From NCBI GenBank assembly GCA_030765065.1, contig CM060989.1:37811501-37875500 (forward strand): a stretch of DNA of 64,000 nt, read 5' to 3'. This DNA comes from Deroplatys truncata (taxonomy: Eukaryota > Arthropoda > Insecta > Mantodea > Mantidae). Positions 11,458 to 21,905 of this stretch are shown here, one piece after another. A program made the position numbers and the translations under genes. The notes beneath the pieces were generated by a model. The model had not been told where the DNA came from, did not search any database, and was given only the letters and a program-made list of their open reading frames with translations. Every line of letters starts with the position of its first letter. Position 1 is the first letter of the stretch.

Positions 11458-12266
11458 TAAAACTCTATGATAAGGCCGATTTTGTTATACAGGAGTGAAA
11501 TTTGGGGATGGGAAAGAGCAGAGCATGCAAATAAAACTCAGGTAGCATTTTGGAAAAGAGTACTTGGAGTTTCACAAGGCACATCAAATTCGGGGGTAAT
11601 GAGAGAGGCGGAATGTCATGAAGACACAATACACTGCAAAATAAGAGCAGTGAAGTACTGGCTGAGGCTGATGCTGATGCAGGGGGATAACTCCACACTA
11701 CGATCCAAATGTTATAAATACCAGCGAGAAAACCTGTCCCCTAAGTTTTGGGCAGCTGATTTGGAAAGGGGTTTGAGGAGAATAGGAGTGGGGTCAGTAT
11801 GACAAAGAGCTGAAACAAATAACAAAAACATATGGAAAGGTGTCAAAAGAAGACTAAGAGACATCAAACAACAGGAAATAGAATCGGATTGTAAAATTAA
11901 ACCTTCTCCAAGTCTAGCAAATGAAATAAAATTGAATTGGGTAAAGAGGCATATATGCTTAACCAAGGAAGAAAGGAAAGATCAGGAATGGCATGGTTTA
12001 GACTGGGAGGCTGGAGGGCACACAAAATGACTGACGATTCTGGCAAGAGTATCTTCCCATTCTGTGATTTGGATGAGGAATGGGTACATATGTTGGCGGG
12101 ATGCGCTCGGTGAGAGAACCAGCGAATAATTAAATTCAAAGAAAAATTCTTAAGTCCGTCAATTAGATTGGCATGTTGGGATCTACTGGTTGACCAGAGG
12201 AACTGGCAAAACATGGGCAATTTCTTGGCTAAAGTGCGCGAAGCTAGGTCAAATTTGTTCGGATAG
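11458..12266 (+). pseudogene. Non-LTR retrotransposon ORF2 C-terminal remnant
   Basis: The frame from 11467 reads MIRPILLYRSEIWGWERAEH and continues with FWKRVLGVSQGTSNSGV. This is the post-reverse-transcriptase C-terminal region of insect LINE-type ORF2 proteins, whose forms read like LYGSEIWG...FCKKILGVP..TSN. After frameshifts it reads DEEWVHMLAGCAR (12070-12110), part of a Cys-rich segment, and SIRLACWDLLVDQRNWQNMG (about 12155-12220), with a stop at 12264-12266. The reverse transcriptase core is absent, as expected of a 5'-truncated copy, and internal stops are present. Related fragments lie at 21715-21905 and 53825-54005. Confidence 0.75.
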
Positions 12267-12530
12267 TGAAAGTTAATTTATCTGTATTTTCTTTTTCTGT
12301 TGTTTACTTCGTCGCCATACCTTGTATCTTAAATATGCATGTACGGTCAATAACCCATGCGCTAAATACTTGTGTAAGAATTAAAAGAAAACATCAGGCG
12401 AGAAATTCGCTCACTTTCTTATATAGAACTCTTCAGTGCGAATATAAACTTCCGAGAAGATGCCAGAAATGTGCAAATAGAAAAGAACAACATTTTCACC
12501 ATCTCTTATGAAAAGGTATGTGCTTATTAT
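12267..12530. other. Unassigned sequence after the non-LTR remnant
   Basis: Possible 3' UTR of the retroelement. The short 81-codon frame (12266-12511) is not recognised. Confidence 0.25.
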
Positions 12531-12715
12531 GATTATAATTGTAACTATGAGAACTTGAGGCAGTTGCGGGGATGTTATAACTGTTTCGGCGGGAGTTCTA
12601 GCTACGGCTGCCGGCGCGCGAGTAGCCGTACGGCGGCCACAGTGTGAAGGAAAAACTCTGTAGACCTCGGGCCGCGGCTCTCACGCATTCAGTTCGTGGC
12701 GTAAAGCAGTGTAAG
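12531..12715 (+). repeat. Family B dispersed repeat, copy 2 (CpG-rich)
   Basis: Homologous in inverted orientation to 9575-9780: ATTGTAACTATGAGAACTTG, AGTTGCGGGGATGTTATAAC, GGCCACAGTGTGAAGGAAAA. About 12590-12690 is locally GC- and CpG-rich (GGCTGCCGGCGCGCGAGTAG), which stands out from the AT-rich surroundings. A promoter-like retroelement 5' end is possible but unproven. Confidence 0.5.
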
Positions 12716-13285
12716 TGTTCATTGATCATGTAGTAAGCGGTATTATTGTTTGTAAGTAACATCCATAATTGGTAAATTTTTATTCATGTAACGTGATAAT
12801 AGCTTGAATTCATTGAGGTAAAATATATTATAATATTTGCAAAGCGGAATTATGATAGACATTGGAAATTTTTAAATATGTTAATTCCTTTTCATGCTTA
12901 TTGCTGCTGTCATTTATGATTACATTGCTCAAATTGTAATTGTTCATTTTTAAAAGAAAGCTCAATTTCAAATGCTAGAACTATTACTGCCTGATGCTTA
13001 GGAATGGCATACTACTGTAAGTATGATTTTAAAACAAAACTTAGTTATTTAAAGCGAAAAAAGCCAAAAAAGTAGTATCTTCTTTTCGTTTTGCTCTTGA
13101 GTAAACTAAGTAATAAAATGGATTATACAGGGAAGTGTAACAGTACATAAGTATTATAAAAACGCCATATTTATTTGAATTTTGAAAAAAAGAACATTAG
13201 TTTATGAAGCTTAAACAACCAATGAGAAGTCTAACACAAATAGATCATCTTTTCAACGCATGATATCATGTGTAGATTTTTCGAC

Positions 13286-13317
<32 letters not shown>

Positions 13318-13480
13318 TAAATGCCTTGCTGTTGTAGAGGGCTTAACAAGGCACATGGAGTGGTTATGGTAAATAATATGTCGTAAAATTCCTAAAGAAA
13401 AATCATACAGTTGTCTCGGAGCACTTCGGTGGTAAGGACAGTCAAGTATTTGAGAATCTAGCTGCAGAACCTCCATCGTT
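12716..13480. other. Unassigned sequence with (TAA)n microsatellite
   Basis: AT-rich, with no recognised gene. A TAA/ATA trinucleotide tract of about 33 bp lies at 13285-13318. The minus-strand 63-codon frame over it ends in a run of tyrosines encoded by the repeat and is not a gene. Confidence 0.4.
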
Positions 13481-13484
13481 CAGT

Positions 13485-14503
13485 TGAGAAAGTATTGTTC
13501 TTCAACTGTTGTAGTTTATAGTTGTTGGAGTTGTTTATTTAATTTCCACACTTGGAAAACCAATTTGAGAAAGTTTTCTGTTGTTGAAGTTTGCAACTCT
13601 TTTTGGACGTTAATTTGAAGAAGATTGTTTGTTACGTAATATGCTGCTACATATGAGAAGCCGATTTTGAAGATGATGTATTTTTGTTGTTAAGCCCCGA
13701 GTTTAAAATATAATATTAACTTTGTTATTAAACTGGTTCTATACATATTATTTATGTTTGTTTTTGCCTCGGCTGCGTCAGTCTTACCTTAGAGACATGT
13801 TTCTCTTAATCAGGGCGTGGTACGACAAGAATGTAGGCTTACACAGATTTTAAGTTTAAATTCAGTTCCTTTTATTAATCCTTGACACAAATTAAATAGC
13901 ACTACACTGATTTCAAGGGCTGTGAGATTATTTTATTTAATACTTTCACTTTGTTAACGCATATACATAATTTTCGTTTCACACGAATACGTAATATTTC
14001 CTTAGAAAACATATCTTCCATCCGGTCACTACCAAGGTCTGCAGACAACTGAACATATTTCAACCGTCCAAACCCGTAAGCTTCTGTATTTCAAGTCTTT
14101 GATTGGCTAATCCTAATCCAATAGAATACCTGCGTTTAATTAAAGCTTTTTCTGGCTGTTGATTGGCTATTTTTAAACTGTCACAAAATTTACATTATCG
14201 TTGCTCTAATCATGACTAGTAGCATTCAAACTCTCAAACTCATTATTGACTCAAGGTTACCTCATTGTTACCTCATTGTTAGCAACTTTAAACTTATTAT
14301 TCTCACAGCTCTTACATTATTAAATTACCTAATGCATCCACATACAATTATTGAACATGTTTACAATAATATAAGCATATGCAATGACTATTGCATACAT
14401 TTTAAAAAATCATTACATACATATTGTTTTAAGGCGGGCTGTATTGATATTACATACTATATAATTTAATTGAAATTATTCAAGTGTTGAAAATACTGCC
14501 TCA
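13485..14503 (-). mobile_element. Family L LTR-like element, copy 2
   Basis: This 1019-bp unit is closely similar to 10118-11137 in the same orientation. It begins TGAGAAAGTATTGTTC, ends AATACTGCCTCA, and is flanked by a perfect CAGT duplication (13481-13484 and 14504-14507). The primer-binding-like units are more decayed (CCACACTTGGAAAACCAATT near 13546-13565; TTTGGACGTTAATTTGAAG near 13594-13612). Its duplication differs from that of copy 1, so the two are independent insertions and not the LTR pair of one provirus-like element. Confidence 0.75.
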
Positions 14504-14608
14504 CAGTATAGTAGAGTATATCAGATTAGGGGCTTAGGAAACTGATTTAATATAAGGCTAACACAATGCAAACGAATAGCTTTGCAGGTGAAGACGTAGA
14601 TAAAATGT

Positions 14609-15557
14609 ACAGGGTGTCCCACTCCAAAGAGGCCTCAGAAACTGTCACTGCGCAAATATTTTACCGAATGCGATCAAATTTAGATGATGTAAAAAACCGA
14701 TGTTGACCTCTCTCATAGTCTATTCGATGTTTATCGCAGGAAGAGCTGAGAAGAAAGCCAGCCTGTTCCCTGTCAGTTTATTGTTGTTCGAGACAGATTT
14801 AAGGAGTCTGACCAGGATGAACGCACTTCATATTGGTGTTGGATTAACCAACTTATTGCCGAGAGGCCAGGAGCATTGGAGTACACGTGCATCAGAGATG
14901 AGACGTGGTTCCACTTCCACACACTTATGGCGTGTTGTTGGAAGTTTTCTTCGCATGCACTTGTCGAGAAACCCCTTCTTTCAGATAAGATTGTCGTACT
15001 CTGTGCAATGTCACAGCGTCACATAATTGGGACTACTTTTTTTTCCACTTTAGCACAAGTGAAGTTTACATGGAACTGTTTCGAGAATTTGTGCACCAGG
15101 TAGACAGTGAGGAACTAACACATGGCTGGTACCAACAACATGGCGCAACATATGACAGTTCTCGAGTGATCATGCTGAGGCGGAATCAATGTTCCCTGAT
15201 AGTCATTTCAAAATTATTAAGGTCCCCAAGATCAACGGATCTGGCCCTAACTGCCAATTTCTTTAAAATAAAGTTTTATAGGAACAAGGCACACACCCTG
15301 AAAACACGCACGATTGAACATCCGCCTTGAAATCCAGGCAATAACCCCCGAAGTTCTGACAGACATATTCACCAATTGCAATGTCGTATTGAACTGCTTT
15401 TAGAAGTTGAGGAATGCCATTTCCCGCACCTATTGTGATTTACTATCATTTCTCACACATAGAGGTATACCGTGTTGAAATTTAGTTTCATTTACTCGTC
15501 ATTTACCTTTTTTATAAAACAATTTTGGGGTCTCTTTCAAGTGGAGATGATTATTAT
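14609..15557 (+). pseudogene. DUF4817-type transposon with degenerate transposase
   Basis: The left end TACAGGGTGTCCCACTCCAA (14609) continues AGAGGCCTCAGAAACTGT. The right end near 15520-15557 (GGGGTCTCTTTCAAGTGGAG) is its degraded reverse complement. Three overlapping frames give transposase fragments: VLTRMNALHIGV... (about 14800-14850), then IRDETWFHFHTL with the first aspartate (about 14890-14930), IVVLCAMSQRHIIGTTFF (about 14990-15045), and HGWYQQHGATYDSS (about 15120-15165), where the usual QQDGAT aspartate is H. The third block LALTANFFKIKFYRN shows N for D. Two of three catalytic residues are gone. The element is a fossil. Confidence 0.75.
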
Positions 15558-16416
15558 AAACACGGGCATTTTATTATGTAGCTATCGAAATACAATATAA
15601 AAATAAAAATGGAGGGAATCATAAGCAGATTATTTATAGAACAGACAGTACATCCCAGAGTACACAGATGTTTTAGCGATACAAGAAGGCAAACTGAATC
15701 GCAGATGTTGACCATAACAGAAGATCCGGCTCCGAAAGCTGTATACGTCGTTTAACAGTGAAGGGATTAAAACCGCGACCCAGAATCACGGCAGAACCAT
15801 AAAACGTTACTCAAATTGCCCAAAATATACATGAAACTAATCCTCAACAACGAGTAACGCAATAGGAGTGTCAAGTAAAGTAACCGAAAACAATAAAACG
15901 CGGGAATTAATGGCAGAAACGGAACACAAAATGGTCCAAAATTGACAGATCTAATCGTAGTATGATTCGATCAATAGTATAAGAAGTTTAAGGGCAATTG
16001 TATTAGGCGCAGCTCTATTCACAGTGCAAAGGAAATTGGAAAACAAGGACTGCGAATTCCTATATTACAACGCACTGCGTCTATATATTTCGGACTTAAA
16101 GCAAAAGAAAAACTGCTGACTACAGGTTGTTGAATACCAAATAAATGCACTTCATTCGTTTAAAATTATCTTCAGTAAATCCAAGAATGCTGAAATAATT
16201 ATGTAACGAATACAAGTATGAATTTGAAAGCTCATTAAATTAACTAAGAAAACTTGACAGCAACCGTGGCGTTACTGAAGGTAATTTTAAAAGAACGAAA
16301 TTCAATTCCTTCGTCTTCAAAGAAGTAGTGCGCAATTCACAGTAAAAATGGAAGATGCAATAACATTCTAAAAAATATATTTAAAATACGAGTATTACAC
16401 CTACAGCGACAAAATA
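15558..16416. other. Unassigned sequence
   Basis: AT-rich with dense stops. 15700-15850 contains words such as AGAATCACGGCAGAACC that could be Tc1-like transposase debris (a broken GRPRITAEP-like string), but this is too weak to call. Confidence 0.25.
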
Positions 16417-16982
16417 TACGAGGCGTGTTTTTCTAAAAAGGACCATCAGACACAGCTGTGAGCGATCGTCATCCCGTGTTTTCCTGTTATTAGAGCGTTT
16501 CGAAATGTTAAAACCAATTGAACGACCCGTCGACTGTGAAGTCAGATCAGTGATTGGTTCTTTGAACGCGAGAAGTATTACACCAGCAAATATTCTTCGC
16601 CAATTGTGTGAGATTTATAGGAAAACAATAATGAGCGATGAAATGGTGAGGAAGTGGATTAGACACAAATTGACTTCGGCAAACTCAAGATGTGTTCCCA
16701 TCATTTTGTGGGAACAGTTCGACCATCTTCCATACATTCCGGATTTGGAACCAAGCGATTTTCATCTGTTTCTTCATCTAAAGAAATTCCTTGGTGGAAA
16801 ACATTTCAACGACGATGATGCTATGAAGCAAGAAGTGGAAACTTGGCTTTCATCAGAGGCAGGCGGCATCATTCTTTGACGAAGGCATGCAAGTCTGAAC
16901 AACGGTGGTGACTATGTGGAGAATAGTGTAAGGTGTACGGTAATGAACGATAATAAAGCATTTGGAAAATAATGCTGTGTTA
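16417..16982 (+). mobile_element. Internally deleted mariner (MITE-like), copy 1
   Basis: The left inverted repeat is TACGAGGCGTGTTTTTCTAA. The frame from 16505 encodes the mariner N-terminal helix-turn-helix (CEVRSVIGSLNARSITPANI, then LRQLCEIYRKTIMSDEMVRKW). It passes within a few codons to the region before the third aspartate, WEQFDHLPYIPDLEPSDFHL, then FLHLKKFLGGKHF. Roughly 500-600 bp covering the first two catalytic residues are missing. The C-terminal NNGGDYVE follows in another frame. The right terminal repeat is absent: sequence breaks into a family A copy at about 16983. It cannot encode active enzyme but could have been mobilised in trans. Confidence 0.8.
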
Positions 16983-17143
16983 TTTTTACTTTCTCTACTA
17001 TGTATACTCGTAGTAACTAAGGAAAGTATTGCATTCCACCCGACGATACCGAGATTTCACCGAAAATACATGTTTTGAGGTGCCCTGAATCCAAATAAGT
17101 CATTTCTGGAAACGTGTCTGTCTGTCAGTATGTGAACAGCATG
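16983..17143 (-). repeat. Family A fragment, left arm of an inverted pair
   Basis: It runs from TTTTTACTTTCTCTACTATG to TCTGTCAGTATGTGAACAGC, the microsatellite-proximal third of A in reverse orientation. It joins the plus-oriented fragment at 17144 without spacer. Confidence 0.75.
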
Positions 17144-17455
17144 TTCTCTGGGGTGGGGGGATTTTCTTGAAAACGTTCGTGTCGCATCTCTGGAAGATAC
17201 TGAAGCTAAATACCAAGTTTGGTGTTTGTCCGACTGTTCGTTTCTAAGTTATGCTGTTCACAGACAGACACACACACAGACAGACAGACAGACAGACACA
17301 CAGAGAGACACTCACACCGACATGTGTTCAAAAATGCTTTTTTTGTATTCAGGGGGTCTCAAAACATGTATTTCCGGTGAAATCTCGGTATCGAATTTTT
17401 GGGTGGAATACAATACTTCCCCTACTTTCTCTACGTAGTAGAGAAAGTAAAAAAG
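17144..17455 (+). repeat. Family A fragment, right arm of an inverted pair
   Basis: It starts within the GGGGTGGGGGGATTTTCTTG block, carries an ACAG/ACAC microsatellite (about 17263-17310) and ends ACGTAGTAGAGAAAGTAAAA. Together with 16983-17143 it makes an imperfect palindrome with arms of about 155 bp. Confidence 0.8.
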
Positions 17456-18489
17456 CGAAATAAGTTTATATAAAACTGTGTTCTTTAACACAGGGAAGGC
17501 AATCTAAAATGTCGGTGGCATCGCTACGATTTAAATATTTAACTGAAATTCCTTTAAGCACACAAAATAAGCAATTAAATTATCAAAAACATTGAACACT
17601 ATAAACCCAAAATGGACTTGATATAACATAAGTATTCAATCGCTATGGGTACTTTTTTACTCTCCTTCATGAAATCGTACCACTCCATAGCATGTCGGGC
17701 TGGTAATACAAAAGGTCTAATATCGAATCCACCAAATTAATGCATACGTATCAATCATCCCACATCATAAATAAAAGAATATTTCTCTAATTTGTATAAT
17801 TAAAGAACTTATCTTAATTGCCTCATTTGCTAATTAATGAACTAATTAGCATTAAATGAAACAACAAATTTAAAACAAAAGACTCATTAAGCTGAAATAT
17901 ATAACCCCCACCCCTTCACGCACATATATATTAAAATGATGCTCTCTCTATGTTCCTTTAATTACTTGCACCTTATTATGCGTTAGAGAGAATTGTATTT
18001 AAATACATAATTAGAACTTTAGAAGTAGCTGCTATATATGAATGCTCGAGTGCCTTACAAAACTGCCAGTTTCCTATACCAATATCACATCCAACAAAGA
18101 TTGCATCTGTACCGCCTCAACAATATCGTTTTCTGTTGAAACTAGTTCCGAGGAAGAGAGAATATCTCGTCGTTCTAAGAGTTTATACAGTGCGGACCAT
18201 TTCATATCTACCGGCGTTCTAGCGGGCCGTACGGTACCTACGCGTTTACTGGAGAAAACCGACTGCCACCTCAAAGGAAATAAATAAATCGCCACGCACG
18301 CCGTACCGCCCGGCCGCTCAGTGTCTTAGAAAGGTAGTAATAGGACTAGGTACGGAGGTACCTCGACCTAAAGATCCTTCGTGCCTGAGCTCCTGACGGG
18401 GTGCCTCTGGAAGGGACGGGTGAGGTGAGAAGAGACATAGGGCAGGCGGACCAGGAGGTACGATCGGGCAGGGACCCTACCTTTTACAG
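17456..18489. other. Unassigned sequence
   Basis: 17456-18040 is AT-rich with no feature. 18040-18300 is open on both strands (81 codons plus, 73 codons minus) without a recognised domain. 18300-18489 is GC-richer. I cannot tell an orphan exon from chance. Confidence 0.25.
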
Positions 18490-18825
18490 ACTGAAATTCC
18501 CCAGATGACAGCTGATACAACCTCCGCCTCTTCCCCCCCTTTGCACATCCCGCCGGAGGGTCAGGGAATCAGAGATCACCCCCATTCCGGAGGACCAAGG
18601 GTTACATAGAGCATCCTTTTCCCCGGCCAACATTGTCAATCCTGAAACGACTATGGAGATGAAGGTGAGATGAAACGTAAGGATAGGAAATTCGAGAGAT
18701 GTAACAAATCTTTCCAGCATTAGCCTAGCAATCCACGGAAACCCCGAAAAAGCGCATAGGTCAGAAAGGTTGGCGGCGGAAATCGAACCCACGACCTTCT
18801 GGACGGGGCTACAGAGGTTACCATC
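18490..18825 (-). repeat. tRNA-derived SINE-like repeat
   Basis: On the minus strand the sequence after GCGGGTTGTATCAGATGGTA contains CGTGGGTTCGATTTCCGCC (around 18770-18790), a good RNA polymerase III B box. It is followed by a GC-rich body that reaches the GGAATGGGGGTGATCTCTGA block near 18570-18590. The A box is weaker. Family not named. Confidence 0.5.
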
Positions 18826-18829
18826 TGAT

Positions 18830-19125
18830 ACAACCCGCTCGGTTTGGAAAGGTAGAATCAGATAACTGAAAAATTCGGGATTTCAAACACATATCTGGTT
18901 TTCGTCCGGGTGCTCTAATCATCTGAGCTACCATAGCAACATGCCGGTAAGACATTCAGTTCCCCAGCTGATTATTTTTCCTGGTAAAACACAAGGAGAT
19001 CTAAATTATTTTTTGATGACATGTCCCAATGGCGACTTACAATGCCGTAAGGACTTTTAAGCCCCGGGCTACTATTTTAGCCAACTGTTATGCCAATCAA
19101 TGATTGAATTGTATGGAAGAACAAT
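18830..19125 (-). repeat. Dispersed tRNA-like repeat (family D), copy 1
   Basis: The minus strand reads GTTGCTATGGTAGCTCAGAT then GATTAGAGCACCCGGACGAA, an A-box-like tRNA head around 18895-18945. It is followed by a weak B box (TTTGAAATCCC). The adjoining 18960-19125 (CAATGGCGACTTACAATGCC) is shared with 52940-53100. The head lies inside a longer shared repeat, so this may be a composite. Confidence 0.5.
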
Positions 19126-20117
19126 TAATCACCATTCTAACGTCTTGTTGAAAACGCAGGAGTGTAGTAAATCCCTTATTTATAATGATGTGGTACATTT
19201 TCGAGCAACAAATAGTGTGATTTATATCCATGGGGGATTTAAACAAAAAGTGTAAGTAAACAATCTGCTCACTCTTCAAGTACTTGAGATAGAAATCAGG
19301 TGAGTGCTCAGTGAAATTAGATAGGAAGTTGCAGAAGGTGTTTCAAACTGTTCTAGGTCGCTTTATATTTGGATCATTTTCAAAATATGCTTTGATGAAA
19401 GGTAAGATCAACGTTACGTTTTCTTATTACCTCCTCCTGGCGTATCATTTGTGTGGATCGGAAGGTCTAGTCTCCGCCATTCACCGTACATGCGTTTTCG
19501 TATCGTGCCGGAGCGCGCTGGCATCTTCCCATTACTACCGACACAGAACACCGGCAGGTTTTAAATAGTCCGTACTGTAGTTGATATATACAGAATGTTT
19601 CAAAAATAGAGGGCATAAATTCAGGTATTTATTCCCCATATGTAGACAATTAAAAATTCCATTATAACATGTGCCCGGAAATGCCTGGTTTCTGAGCACA
19701 CCACACTACAATACGCCGCATGTGACGTAACTCTGTTATGGCATCCATAATATTCAGCGACTCATTACTTACTTGGCGGCGCGCGCAGCCCATACCTTTT
19801 AACACTTTCAAAGCAGCAGCCCACTGGAATACATTCCCCGGATAAACAACAAAATATAGGTTTCTAAAATAAAATAAATTCTTTTCATTGTAATTTTAAT
19901 ATTCTAATGAATTTAGTTCATTTTCTTTGATTCAATATGTCTTGCTTTCACGTTACCTGCAAAAAATCAATAAATACGGCGTGGACAAAACAGTTCTGCC
20001 ATCTGTTACACTACACGCAAACACACTCAAAGTCTTATGAGCATTTAATTACACACAATTAATAATGTAATCTTCTTTTTGTATAAACTCAAAATTTTGA
20101 GTATGGTCAACCAAAAA
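19126..20117. other. Unassigned sequence, possible transposon end
   Basis: About 19583-19650 (ATATACAGAATGTTTCAAAA then ATAGAGGGCATAAATTCAGG) resembles the TACAGGGTGTTTCAAAAAT-style ends common on insect DNA elements. No partner end was seen. The 85-codon frame at 19311-19568 is not recognised. Confidence 0.3.
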
Positions 20118-20234
20118 CAATAATTGTAACTTACTATAATGGTAATAAGGTCGCTGGTATGAAAATTATGAACTTACAATCGCTGGTTTCATAAACACAC
20201 TCGCGTCTTAATTACTACCATTATAGTGTTGTTG
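20118..20234. mobile_element. Short inverted-repeat element (MITE candidate)
   Basis: The left arm ACTTACTATAATGGTAAT (about 20129-20146) pairs with ATTACTACCATTATAGTG (about 20211-20228). The flanking CAACAATAATTG and GTTGTTG extend the match. The span is about 117 bp with no coding capacity. No target duplication was resolved. Confidence 0.35.
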
Positions 20235-20605
20235 CATAAGATACTATTTTAGACAGCATGACCTAAAAACAGAACTTCTAACACATAACACACGACCTAA
20301 AAGCTTTAGATTATCGCACCAGTGTATAATCCTCAATGTGACCAACTTTGATTTCAAGTACAATCAAACGGCCATTACCCTTTGTATTAGCACATGTTTA
20401 ATAACTCGACTCGATTTGATTAAGCTTTATTATCATTATCTCTTTCTACATGATTAATTTCTCATGGTGCGCGCGCTACTGTTAACAGTACAAATCGTCA
20501 TACTTCAATGTATAGCAATTCGTTGTAGAGTTAACCTATACGTTATATTGACAGCTGTATTCGATCTAAAACGTTACTATTTTATTCAAACTACATAAAG
20601 ATTAA

Positions 20606-20764
20606 ATGGCAGATATTATGAATTCAGAAGAAACTGAAATTGAAGTGAAACTACACAAACAGCAGAAAAAAATAACACTAGAAGTACTTACCAACAAATC
20701 TAGAAAGCACTATGATATAGCATTTAATCGCTTCATTGGCTGGTATAAGAAAAAAACATGGTGA
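20606..20764 (+). pseudogene. 52-codon fragment resembling an integrase SAM-like (Crypton/Xer-type) N-terminus
   Basis: The ATG at 20606 opens MADIMNSEETEIEVKLHKQQ followed by KSRKHYDIAFNRFIGWYKKK and a TGA. A KS-[KR]-RY...FxxWxxxK stretch is typical of the N-terminal SAM-like DNA-binding segment of eukaryotic tyrosine-recombinase-like mobile elements. Beyond the stop the plus strand reads possible further fragments, but the frame is lost and no catalytic R-H-R-Y residues are visible. It could be chance; the assignment rests on one short motif. A (GT)n-containing LTR-like element follows 130 bp later and is unrelated. Confidence 0.3.
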
Positions 20765-20892
20765 AAGTATTTCACTGAAAATGACCGCTACCCAATCAAC
20801 AAAATATCTGACATCTCGCTTTTTTAACATCATTTCTCTTGTTTAAAGAACGCGTTCTAAACATAATACCTGTTAGTTTCAGGAATCAATAT

Positions 20893-21435
20893 TGTGGCGT
20901 GTGTGTGTGTGTGTGTGTGTGTACTGTCATGCCAGACACATTATTGCGTCGCTTTGGCGACAGCATTCTTGGGGTAATTTTAGTATTTCTTTCGGTCTTG
21001 TGTTTGAATTTCCGTCTAGTGTCCACCTCCTAGCTGGAGAGCCTAGCTAGAGGTGGAGAGAGGAGGGAATAGTTTTAGCGTTACTTCTTTGTGTGTGTTA
21101 AAGTGAGTCTGTTTAGGGAGTCGAGTGTGTGAGTTTGTGTGTGAACGAGTGTAAATGTAGTTCGTGTGTGAGGCATCTCCCCTCAATTCTTTCTTTATCT
21201 CTTTTGTGTGATGATGTAGGGACACCATATCCTTTATTGAATAAACCACAGGTAATGTGAATAATGTGTAATCTGTGTAATTTGTTTAAAATACCACGCC
21301 TTCACCGGAATGTGAACAACAAGGTCCTGGCCCTCTCGCTGTTTTTGTAGCTACGCTTCCCCTTGTGCATGTTGGGGTGATCCAAATTTAGTATTTTTGC
21401 TGGTAACCTTTAGCCCCTCACCTCAGTATATAACA
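20893..21435 (+). mobile_element. Family C LTR-like element, copy 1
   Basis: This 543-bp unit starts TGTGGCGTGTGTG (with a GT microsatellite at about 20898-20922) and ends CAGTATATAACA. It is flanked by ATAT at 20889-20892 and 21436-21439. TG...CA ends plus a 4-bp duplication suggest a solo LTR. An AATAAA lies in ATTGAATAAACCACAG near 21235. It is shared in inverted orientation with 50329-50848. Confidence 0.65.
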
Positions 21436-21714
21436 ATATAGCAATGATATTTTACAAATTTGAGTCCTGTCTAAAAAGTGGTATATGCCACACGTGCTAA
21501 AAATGGTTTTATTTTGCTCATAAGATTGTGAAACGAAGGCCGTGCAAACATTCCTACTCGCAAAATAAAACCCTAATTTTACTCCTTGTACCATAATCTA
21601 TTATTTTTAACACCTCCTTGTTATTCGATATCATTTATTCAATGTTCTATTGGCTCGTTTATGTCGGCCAAGGAAGTCACTATTGTATATCCCAGTATAC
21701 CAATGTCCTATCAG

Positions 21715-21905
21715 CTGGACTGATGCGAACGTTTTCTCGCTGGTTCTCCCACTGTACACGTTCCACCAAAATATGTACCCAATCTTGTCCTCACAATAAA
21801 GTGGACAAATACTCCCGCCAGAATCGTCAATACTTTTCAGTGCCCTTCAGCCTCCCAGTGTAAACCATACATATCCCGACCTTTCCTTTCTTCCTAAGGC
21901 TTAGA
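21715..21905 (-). pseudogene. Non-LTR retrotransposon C-terminal remnant
   Basis: The reverse complement aligns over about 190 bp with 11965-12120 of the larger remnant: AAGGAAAGGTCGGGATATG, TGGGAGGCTGAAGGGCACTG, GACGATTCTGGCGGGAGTAT, GGGAGAACCAGCGAG. The reading frame is broken. Same family as 53825-54005. Confidence 0.65.

Noticed and set aside
10118-14503. The two L copies at 10118 and 13485 as the paired LTRs of one 4.4-kb element
   Set aside because: Each copy has its own different 4-bp duplication (GAGT and CAGT). A single provirus-like insertion would have one duplication at the outer edges only.
15650-16140. Tc1 transposase remnant
   Set aside because: Only a few suggestive words were found, with stops in every frame and no paired ends.
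18042-18295. Host exon on either strand at 18042-18295
   Set aside because: Both strands are open over the same bases, no domain was recognised and no clear splice context was seen; kept only as unassigned.
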